Origin: Edaphosphingomonas laterariae
GTDB taxonomy: Bacteria; Pseudomonadota; Alphaproteobacteria; Sphingomonadales; Sphingomonadaceae
DNA: 64,000 nucleotides
Direction of reading: 5' to 3'
NCBI RefSeq assembly: GCF_900188165.1
Contig: NZ_FZOS01000001.1
Span: 62,001-126,000, forward strand
The notes beneath the pieces were generated by a model. The model worked only from the letters and a program-made list of their open reading frames with translations. It was not told where the DNA came from and did no database searches. This document shows positions 33,404 to 40,286 of this stretch, piece by piece. A program made the translations under genes and the position numbers. Within the stretch, counting starts at the first letter, position 1; the number at the start of each line of letters is the position of its first letter.

Positions 33404-34719
33404 CACGCCGCGCCGAAGACGCGATCGAAAATCGTGTCGACATGCTTGAGGTGGTAATCGAGGTCGAACTTCTCCTCGAGTTCCTCCTTGGTCAGCTTGG
33501 CAGACACTTCCGCGTCGGCCTTCAGCAGTTCGAGCAGCGAAAGCTCGCCGTCGGACTCCCACACCTTCATCGCGTTCTTCTGAACCAGCCGATAGGCATC
33601 CTCGCGGCTGATCCCCGCCTGGGTCAGCGCGAGAAGCACGCGCTGGGAGTGAACGAGCCCACCCATCTTGTTGAGATTCTTGTCCATCCGCTCCGGATAA
33701 ACCAGCAGCTTGTCGATCACGCCGGTCAGGCGGGCGAGGGCGAAGTCGAGCGTGATGGTGGCATCTGGGCCGATGTAACGCTCGACGGACGAATGGCTGA
33801 TGTCCCGTTCGTGCCACAGCGCGACATTCTCAAGCGCCGGCGTCACATAGCCACGTACCATCCGCGCCAGACCGGTCAGGTTCTCGGTCAGCACCGGGTT
33901 GCGCTTGTGCGGCATTGCCGACGAACCCTTCTGGCCCGGCGAGAAATATTCTTCCGCTTCCAGAACTTCGGTGCGCTGTAGATGGCGGATTTCCGTCGCA
34001 AGGCGCTCGATCGACGATGCGATCACGCCCAGCGTGGCGAAATACATGGCATGGCGATCGCGCGGGATGACTTGCGTCGACGTCGGCTCGACCGAAAGTC
34101 CCAGCTTTTCCGCCACATGGGTTTCGACCTTGGGATCAATATTGGCAAAGGTGCCAACCGCGCCGGAAATGGCGCAAGTCGCGATATCCGCGCGGGCAGC
34201 CAGCAGGCGCGTGCGATTGCGGTCGAATTCCGCATAGGCCTGGGCCAGCTTGAGGCCGAACGTCACCGGTTCGGCGTGAATGCCGTGGCTGCGGCCAATG
34301 GTCGCGGTCAGCTTATGCTCATAAGCGCGGCGCTTGAGCACCTCGAGCAGCTTGTCCATATCCGCGAGCAGAATATCGGTGGCCTGGGCCAACTGCACGG
34401 CAAGGCAGGTGTCGAGCACGTCGGATGACGTCATGCCCTGGTGCATGAAGCGCGCTTCATCGCCGACATTTTCCGCAACCCAGGTCAGGAAGGCGATCAC
34501 ATCATGCTTGGTCACGGCCTCGATCGCATCGATCGCCACCACGTCGATCGTCGGATTGGTCTTCCACCAGTCCCACAAAGCCTTGGCGGCGCTCTTGGGA
34601 ACGACGCCGAGCTCAGCAAGCGCTTCGGTGGCGTGCGCCTCGATCTCGAACCAGATGCGGAACTTGGATTCGGGGGTCCAGATGGCGACCATTTCGGGCC
34701 GCGAATAGCGGGGGATCAT
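33403..34719 (-). CDS. purB: Adenylosuccinate lyase
   Basis: The 438-residue fumarase/aspartase-superfamily enzyme carries out two steps of purine synthesis (SAICAR to AICAR, adenylosuccinate to AMP). The superfamily signature GSSAMPHKRNP is exact. The start MIPRYSRPEM is the usual one, with AGGA upstream; the open frame further upstream lacks similarity. It marks the left border of the accessory region: beyond its start lies an AT-rich stretch and the first TetR gene. Confidence 0.97.
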   Translation of the reverse strand: MIPRYSRPEMVAIWTPESKFRIWFEIEAHATEALAELGVVPKSAAKALWDWWKTNPTIDVVAIDAIEAVTKHDVIAFLTWVAENVGDEARFMHQGMTSSDVLDTCLAVQLAQATDILLADMDKLLEVLKRRAYEHKLTATIGRSHGIHAEPVTFGLKLAQAYAEFDRNRTRLLAARADIATCAISGAVGTFANIDPKVETHVAEKLGLSVEPTSTQVIPRDRHAMYFATLGVIASSIERLATEIRHLQRTEVLEAEEYFSPGQKGSSAMPHKRNPVLTENLTGLARMVRGYVTPALENVALWHERDISHSSVERYIGPDATITLDFALARLTGVIDKLLVYPERMDKNLNKMGGLVHSQRVLLALTQAGISREDAYRLVQKNAMKVWESDGELSLLELLKADAEVSAKLTKEELEEKFDLDYHLKHVDTIFDRVFGAA

Positions 34720-34804
34720 GCCGGCAGTCCTGCGTTGGGGATTTTCGATCGCGCGGTTAGCAGAGGCTGCCCATCGCAGCAAATCCACCCGCGTCGAGAA
34801 GTAT

Positions 34805-34827
34805 ATATTTTACATAATGTATATTAT
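34805..34827. promoter_or_regulatory. AT-rich imperfect palindrome, candidate regulator site
   Basis: Arms ATATTTTACAT (34805-34815) and ATGTATATTAT (34817-34827) flank a central A at 34816 and pair at 9 of 11 positions; the core TACAT-A-ATGTA is perfect. It sits in the divergent purB/TetR gap. Size and symmetry fit a TetR-type operator, but the distance to the TetR start (about 220 bases) is long, and it may belong to purB control instead. Confidence 0.4.
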
Positions 34828-35010
34828 CAGATATTCCTGTTGTAAGCCACGACGACGGACGGATTGCCTAGCGCAAGAGCAAATCAGTCGGCCGTGTCGC
34901 TATCGCGTTTCCACGACAGTGACCATCGCCGCTACCTTGGAAGCAAGCTACGGCTAACGCCGCGCTGTTGACGCAGCCAGATGAGATCCACCGGCACCGC
35001 CGGAAACAGC

Positions 35011-35044
35011 TTTGCCGACAGGCGAAAAGATCGGCAAAAGGAGG
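35011..35044 (+). promoter_or_regulatory. Hairpin abutting a Shine-Dalgarno set very close to GTG
   Basis: TTTGCCGA (35011-35018) and TCGGCAAA (35031-35038) form a perfect 8-base stem that ends at an AAGGAGG ribosome site (35038-35044). Only one base separates that site from the GTG at 35046, closer than normal. The hairpin could be an operator or could modulate translation of the TetR gene. Confidence 0.4.
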
Positions 35045-35045
35045 C

Positions 35046-35708
35046 GTGACCACGGATAATCTTCAGATCGCCCGCCCGGAACGGCGCCCCTCCCCCGGAC
35101 GCCAGGCCTATCTGCGTCAGCGGCGGGAAGCGACGCGGGCGGCGATCCTGCAGGCGGCGCGCGGCGTGTTTGCCCAGTGCAACTATATCGACGCCAAGAT
35201 TGAGGATATCATCCGCGCGGCAGGCGTGAGCCGGGCGACCTTTTACGCCCATTTCGAATCCAAGCTCGAACTCGCTTACGCGATCTATGACGAGATCGTG
35301 CCCCAGACGACCGCGCTGTTCGATGCCCTGCCCGAAGCCGGCGATGCCGGGATCGATGCGATCAAGGCGTGGCTGCGCGCCTTTGCCGACATCCATGTTG
35401 AACATCGCTATGTGACGCCGCTGATCGCGCAGTTGCAATTGTTCGAAAGCGGCTTCCGTCAGCGCGTGCTGAACGACAGCGAGGGCTTTATCGACCGATT
35501 GGCGCGAAGCGGCGTGCGCGGCTTTGCCGAAACGGCCGGCACCGGCCCGGAAGCCCGGCGTCAGCGCGTCCATGCCCGGCTGGTAACGAACCGCGCGGCG
35601 GCGGTGTGCGCCGAGATCGCACGCGGCGAAACCAGCCCCGCCGATACCGAAATCGTGCTGGATCTTGTGGGCCGGGAATTGCTGGAGTTCATGGCCGGCA
35701 CGCGCTGA
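35046..35708 (+). CDS. TetR/AcrR-family transcriptional regulator
   Basis: The ~220-residue TetR-type repressor has its HTH domain in 'REATRAAILQAARGVFAQCNYIDAKIEDIIRAAGVSRATFYAHFESKLELAYAIYDEI' (about residues 28-85). The remaining ~130 residues are an unassigned all-helical ligand/dimerisation domain. The GTG start at 35046 is the only reasonable codon close to the domain; its ribosome site is unusually near (one base), and a TTG at 34968 is an alternative. It is followed 81 bases later by the Gfo/Idh/MocA-Coq4 gene pair, which carries a 23-base palindrome in its promoter and is the probable target. Confidence 0.88.
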   Translation: MTTDNLQIARPERRPSPGRQAYLRQRREATRAAILQAARGVFAQCNYIDAKIEDIIRAAGVSRATFYAHFESKLELAYAIYDEIVPQTTALFDALPEAGDAGIDAIKAWLRAFADIHVEHRYVTPLIAQLQLFESGFRQRVLNDSEGFIDRLARSGVRGFAETAGTGPEARRQRVHARLVTNRAAAVCAEIARGETSPADTEIVLDLVGRELLEFMAGTR

Positions 35709-35737
35709 TCGCTGCGCCGAAGGTGATGCTGGACTAC

Positions 35738-35770
35738 AAACTAGACTCGGAGTATGGTTTGAAAAAACCA
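35738..35770. promoter_or_regulatory. Candidate TetR operator before the oxidoreductase-Coq4 pair
   Basis: A 23-base imperfect palindrome has arms AAACTAGACTC (35738-35748) and GAGTATGGTTT (35750-35760) around a central G, pairing at 9 of 11 positions. An overlapping perfect hairpin TGGTTT-GAAA-AAACCA follows (35755-35770). It lies 20-50 bases before the ATG at 35790, right after the TetR gene, which is typical of the operator for a local TetR repressor. Confidence 0.5.
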
Positions 35771-35789
35771 AAGCTCGGAGAGGAGTTTC

Positions 35790-36923
35790 ATGTCGTCTCA
35801 ACCGCCGTTGCGCGTGGGCATTGTGGGCGCGAATCCCGATTATGGATGGGGATCGGGCGTGCATTGCCGCGTACTCCAGCGCCTGCCGGGCTTCGCCTTG
35901 CAGGCGGTGTGCACCACCAGGGAGGACAGTGCCCGTGCGGCGGCCGAACGCTTCGGCGCAGCGCTGCACTTCACCGATGCGCTGGACCTTGCCCGCCATC
36001 CGGAGATCGACCTTGTTTCGATCTGCGTGAAGGCCCCCTTCCACCACGATATTGCCGAGGCAGCGTTGCGCGCGGGCAAGCATGTCTATTGCGAATGGCC
36101 ATTGGCGCTGACCGCCCCGCAGGCGCGCGACCTGGCCGCGCTGTCGGCCACCGCCGGTACCAAGGCGATGATCGGGCTGCACCTGCGCGGTACGCCGGCG
36201 ATGCGCGCGGCCGCCCGGCTGATTGCCGAAGGCTATGTAGGGACGGTGTTCAGCGTCACGCTGACCGCCCGGCTGTTCGGCCCGATGATGCGGGCGATGG
36301 CGATGCGGGCCGGCGGCACGACGCTGCTTTCAATCTATGGTGGGCACCTGATCGACGCGCTGGACCATTATTTCGGCGGGATCGCCACAATGGCTTGCCG
36401 CAGCGCGATCCACCTGCCCCCGGTGGACGAGACCGGCAGCCCGATCGACCGCGACGCGGCCGACCATCTGCAATTCCACGGCAGCCTGCAAAATGGTGCG
36501 ATGTTCAACGTCGATCTGGCGGGCGTGTCGATGACGGGCATGGGCTGTGAATGGCGGGTCGACGGCCATGAAGGCACGCTGATCCTTTCGACCCGCGATG
36601 CATCCCTGCCCGCGATCGAGGCGCTGGCACTTTCCGGCGGGCGCCACGGCGCGCCGATCACCCCGATCGCGATTACGCCGGAACTGGAATGCGCCGTCAT
36701 TCCCGCCACGCCCGATCGCTACCCCGCCTATCCCGGTTCGAGCGCATCGCGCGAGGCGCTGAGCGCGATCGGCAATCTTTACACCGAGCTGCGCGAGGCG
36801 ATCCGCCAGGATGGGCCGGTATCGCCCGACTTTGCCCGCGCGGCCGAAATTCAGAACCTGCTGGCGCGGATGGAGGACATGCCACCCACGCCGGCGCAAC
36901 ATGCTGCAGGAGTTGCGATATGA
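35790..36923 (+). CDS. Gfo/Idh/MocA-family oxidoreductase
   Basis: The 377-residue protein has an N-terminal Rossmann domain ('RVGIVGANPDYGWGSGVHCRVLQ') and the C-terminal Gfo/Idh/MocA alpha-beta domain. It should bind NAD(P)(H) and oxidise or reduce a hydroxy or sugar-like substrate. The usual EKP motif is EWP here (residues 102-104, CEWPLAL), as in Gal80-like and some dehydrogenase branches, so the conserved lysine is missing; a conserved His186 (GGHLIDALDHY) is kept. It has a GGAGAGGAG ribosome site and its stop overlaps the start of the Coq4-like gene (ATGA), so the two are coupled. Confidence 0.87.
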   Translation: MSSQPPLRVGIVGANPDYGWGSGVHCRVLQRLPGFALQAVCTTREDSARAAAERFGAALHFTDALDLARHPEIDLVSICVKAPFHHDIAEAALRAGKHVYCEWPLALTAPQARDLAALSATAGTKAMIGLHLRGTPAMRAAARLIAEGYVGTVFSVTLTARLFGPMMRAMAMRAGGTTLLSIYGGHLIDALDHYFGGIATMACRSAIHLPPVDETGSPIDRDAADHLQFHGSLQNGAMFNVDLAGVSMTGMGCEWRVDGHEGTLILSTRDASLPAIEALALSGGRHGAPITPIAITPELECAVIPATPDRYPAYPGSSASREALSAIGNLYTELREAIRQDGPVSPDFARAAEIQNLLARMEDMPPTPAQHAAGVAI

Positions 36924-37828
36924 ACAGCGAACCAGCCGCGGACGCCTTTGCCGCCTCGGACAGCGGACAGGACGTGACTTCGGGCAACCCGGTCTTCTAC
37001 CTTAACGGGCGCCGCAACATCACGACGCCGAGCAGCGTGCCGATCAGTTCGTCTGGATGGCTGAACGACATGCGCGTGCGCGAGTGGATTTCCACCGAAA
37101 GCCTGCGCCGCAACGGCCATGATTACCCGCTGCTGTTCGGACTGCCGACGCTGATGCAGGCGGTCGACGATATTTCCGACGTGGCAGCGGCCGAGCGCCT
37201 CGTCGCGGACGAACGCGCGCGCAACCCCGCCTTCGACCGCTGGATGGAAGAAGGTTTCGTATCGACCTTCACTAAGGAGGATCTACGCAGCTACCCGGAA
37301 GGATCGGTCGGCCGCCAGCTGTTCGACTATATGGACGAGCATGATCTTTCGCCCGAGCTGAATTCGCGCGTGCTCGCCAATCCCGACTGGAAGCCCGCCA
37401 ACAGCCTCGATTTCTGGAACCTGCGCATGGGCCAGACCCATGATTTCTACCATATCCTGGGCGAAATCGGGTTCGGGTCGGTCGCCGAATATTTCATCAC
37501 GGGTGTGGTGACGGGCAATTGCTTTCGCCATCTCGGCCCGGAACTGGCCGGCACGTTCATGACCACGAACACGCTGATCATGTTCCCGTGGATGACGCGG
37601 ACGATGCTGCATTACCCGGGCGCCTGGTCCACTCTGTGGCGAAACCTGACCTATGGTTACGAGATCGGCCAGCAATCCGATATGCTGTTCACCGCGCGGT
37701 TCGAGACGGTGCTGGCCATGACCCCGGCCGAAGCGCGCGAGGCGCTGGGTTGGCGCGGATTCCACGGACCGACCGACAGCCGCGAAGCATCGCTCGTGTT
37801 CGGCGAGGGACGCGAAATCATCCCCTGA
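36920..37828 (+). CDS. Coq4-family protein
   Basis: The 302-residue protein has the Coq4 metal motif HDxxH-x11-E: His174, Asp175, His178 and Glu190 in 'THDFYHILGEIGFGSVAEYFITG'. Eukaryotic Coq4 is needed for ubiquinone synthesis and has been linked to C1 decarboxylation/hydroxylation of the quinone ring. Bacterial members in catabolic surroundings have no settled role that I know of. Residues ~70-160 are helical and 'FPWMTRTMLHYPGAW' could be membrane-associated. It is translationally coupled to the oxidoreductase. Being away from other ubi genes, it is more likely part of a substrate-specific pathway than of housekeeping ubiquinone synthesis. Confidence 0.85.
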   Translation: MNSEPAADAFAASDSGQDVTSGNPVFYLNGRRNITTPSSVPISSSGWLNDMRVREWISTESLRRNGHDYPLLFGLPTLMQAVDDISDVAAAERLVADERARNPAFDRWMEEGFVSTFTKEDLRSYPEGSVGRQLFDYMDEHDLSPELNSRVLANPDWKPANSLDFWNLRMGQTHDFYHILGEIGFGSVAEYFITGVVTGNCFRHLGPELAGTFMTTNTLIMFPWMTRTMLHYPGAWSTLWRNLTYGYEIGQQSDMLFTARFETVLAMTPAEAREALGWRGFHGPTDSREASLVFGEGREIIP

Positions 37829-37844
37829 ACTGGGTGCGGCAGTA

Positions 37845-37887
37845 AAAATAGGCCGGGCCGCCTCGCTGGCGACCCGGCCTTTCTTTT
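37845..37887. terminator. Bidirectional intrinsic terminator
   Basis: Arms AGGCCGGGCCGCC (37850-37862) and GGCGACCCGGCCT (37868-37880) pair at 12 of 13 positions around a TCGCT loop. TTCTTTT follows on the plus strand and TATTTTTA on the minus strand, so it can end both the Coq4 transcript and the convergent TonB receptor transcript. Confidence 0.88.
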
Positions 37888-37903
37888 GGGCAATGTGCCG
37901 CGA

Positions 37904-40246
37904 TCAGAAATCGAGACGGAGATCGATGCCGTAGGTGCGCGGTTCGGCATAAACGATGCCTGCGAAACCGAGCGATCCGAAGTCGATGCCCGAATAGAGA
38001 TAATCCTCGTTCGTGATGTTCTTGCCCCACAGCGCCACCGTAGCGCGCGAGCCGCCGAGTTCGAGTTCCGACACCGCCAGCCGCGCATCGAAGCGGCCGA
38101 CCGAACCGTCCGAAATCTGCTCGTTGAACGGGTTCAGGCGATCGAGCGGATGGAAGTAGATGCGGCTGCGATAGGTCCAATCCAGCCGTGCGAGGATCTT
38201 GCCGAACGACAGCGCGCCATATTCATACTGGATACCGGCATTGGCCGTGGTGCTGGGCGAATAGTGGAAGCGCGCCTCATCGGCCACGTCCTCAAGCTGG
38301 TTGGTGCCCGCGTTGCGGATGACGAAGCTCTTGAACTTGCGATCCACATAGCCGCCGGTGGCGTTGAGCGTGAGGCCATCGACCGGTTCCGCCGTGGCTT
38401 CCACCTCGACGCCGGTATAGGTGGCCTTGCCGGCATTGACCGTGATGCTGGAAGCACCGCCGCTGCCTGCGAGGAACTGGCTGACCTGGAGATCCTTGTA
38501 GCGGGAGTGGAAGCCGGTGAGGTTGAAGCGCAGCCGGCGATCGAACAATTCGGTCTTGAGGCCGGCTTCGTAGGACAGGATATCCTCGGGATCGAAGCTG
38601 CCGCCCACCGAGCGCGGGTTGAAACCGCCCGCCTTGTAGCCCGTCGCGACGCGGGCATAGAAGAGCACGTCGTCGGTGATCTTGTAGTCGGCGCTGGCCG
38701 CCCAGTTGAAGCGATTATATTTGGAGCGCAGATCGCGGACGATCGCCGCGCTCTGATCGAGATGCTTCTGGTCCTCGGTATAGCGGATGCCGCCGGTGAC
38801 GTTGAAGCGGTCGGTGACATGGAAGGTCGCCTGCGCGAACCCCGCGATCGATTCCGAGCTGTGGCGATAGGCAAGTTGCGGCGCGAGTGGCACGCCGAAA
38901 TAATCGGTGCTGACGCCGTTGCCGAGCGGGATGGACGCGGGCGAGCGCAGCACCAACGTCAGTTCCTGCGGATTATTTTCGCGCGCTTTTTCACGGAAGT
39001 AGAAGCCACCGACGACATATTCGACCGTATCGCCGAAATTGCCGAGCAGGTTTATCTCCTGCGACACCTGTTCCTGCCGGCGGTTGTTGCGCGCAGCGAA
39101 CAGATCCACCTCCCGCACGCCGGTCGGAATGAAGCGGTTGGGCGGAACGAGGATGGCAGGGCTGACGGTGAAGCCCGCGAGGCCGTCATTACCGTCGAGA
39201 TCGGTGCGCGCGACGCTGTTCACCCACTGGCGATAGCCGGTGATCGACCGCAACGTCAGATCGCTCGCCAGATCATATTCGACGGTGAGGTTGTGGCCCA
39301 TCACCTCATCACGCAGCTGGCCCTGCTGGAGCCGCAGCTTGTTCAGCCGATCACGCGAGTAAACAAGCGGGTTGCCGCCCAACGCTTCGGAATTGGAGAG
39401 GTAGGCCGCGATGTCGGCACGCACCGCCGCGAGCTGGAACGGCACCGAATAGCTTTTGCTGTCATTATAATCGAACGCATAGTCGATGCGGAGCGGGCCA
39501 CCCCGATCGAGCCGCGCGGCGATGCGGAAGGCATCGACATTATAGGCGCCGGGATCATTGGCATCGGGCTGGTTGAGATCGTCGGCATAACCGTCGCGCT
39601 GCTTGTGCGCGTAGGACAGCTTGAAACGCAGCCCGCTGTCGCCCAGTTCGCCGGTATCGACGCTGGCGCGCGTCTGGATATCGTTGAAGCGGCCATAGGT
39701 GGCGCCGAACGAGGCCTTGAACGCATCCGCCGGCTTGGCGGTGATGAAGTTGACCGCGCCGCCGGTGGTGTTGCGGCCATAGAGCGTACCCTGCGGCCCG
39801 CGCAGCACCTCCACCCGTTCCAGATCGACGAGATCGAAGATCGCGCCGGCCGATCGGCCGATGACCACGCCGTCGAGATAGACGCTGACCGGCGAATCCA
39901 CCGTCAGCACGGGATCGGATTCACCGATGCCGCGAATATGGACGGCGATGTTGGCGGTGGATGATGGCGTGATCGTGGTGGTGAGGTTGGGCGCCGCGGC
40001 GGTGATGCCGCTGATATCCGAAATGCGCCGCGCTTCCAGCGTCTGCGAGGTCAGCGCGCTGACCGCCAGCGGCGTATCCTGCAGGTTTTCGGCCCTCTTT
40101 TGCGCGGTGACGACGATTTCCTCGAGCCCCCCGGCGCTCGTTTCCGCCGCCGCGACGCTGCCGTCCTGCGCCAGCGCCGTCCCGCACCAGAGACTGAGCG
40201 CCGTCGATGCGAGCAACCAAGCACCACCCTTTACAACAACCGTCAT
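37904..40246 (-). CDS. TonB-dependent outer-membrane receptor
   Basis: The 780-residue receptor has a signal peptide ('LLASTALSLWCGTALAQ', cleavage near residue 26), the plug domain opening 'EEIVVTAQKRAENLQDTPLAVSAL' and 'VEVLRGPQGTLYGRNTTGGAVNFIT', and a beta-barrel ending in the aromatic 'RTYGIDLRLDF'. It belongs to the large sphingomonad receptor group that imports diverse, often aromatic or steroid-like, nutrients rather than only siderophores. ATG 40246 has GGGGAG 6 bases upstream. It lies 40 bases downstream of the arylsulfatase gene and is probably co-transcribed. The transported substrate is unknown. Confidence 0.93.
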   Translation of the reverse strand: MTVVVKGGAWLLASTALSLWCGTALAQDGSVAAAETSAGGLEEIVVTAQKRAENLQDTPLAVSALTSQTLEARRISDISGITAAAPNLTTTITPSSTANIAVHIRGIGESDPVLTVDSPVSVYLDGVVIGRSAGAIFDLVDLERVEVLRGPQGTLYGRNTTGGAVNFITAKPADAFKASFGATYGRFNDIQTRASVDTGELGDSGLRFKLSYAHKQRDGYADDLNQPDANDPGAYNVDAFRIAARLDRGGPLRIDYAFDYNDSKSYSVPFQLAAVRADIAAYLSNSEALGGNPLVYSRDRLNKLRLQQGQLRDEVMGHNLTVEYDLASDLTLRSITGYRQWVNSVARTDLDGNDGLAGFTVSPAILVPPNRFIPTGVREVDLFAARNNRRQEQVSQEINLLGNFGDTVEYVVGGFYFREKARENNPQELTLVLRSPASIPLGNGVSTDYFGVPLAPQLAYRHSSESIAGFAQATFHVTDRFNVTGGIRYTEDQKHLDQSAAIVRDLRSKYNRFNWAASADYKITDDVLFYARVATGYKAGGFNPRSVGGSFDPEDILSYEAGLKTELFDRRLRFNLTGFHSRYKDLQVSQFLAGSGGASSITVNAGKATYTGVEVEATAEPVDGLTLNATGGYVDRKFKSFVIRNAGTNQLEDVADEARFHYSPSTTANAGIQYEYGALSFGKILARLDWTYRSRIYFHPLDRLNPFNEQISDGSVGRFDARLAVSELELGGSRATVALWGKNITNEDYLYSGIDFGSLGFAGIVYAEPRTYGIDLRLDF

Positions 40247-40286
40247 TTTCACTCCCCACATTATGATTTGATAAGTTTCTGATGGT

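Larger units (their letters stand above)
34720..35045. other. 326-base spacer between purB and a TetR gene
   Basis: The divergent gap holds an AT-rich segment at 34797-34845, strikingly different from the GC-rich surroundings, with a 23-base imperfect palindrome listed separately. The right part has a perfect 8-base hairpin directly before the TetR ribosome site. No convincing reading frame was seen. Confidence 0.55.
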
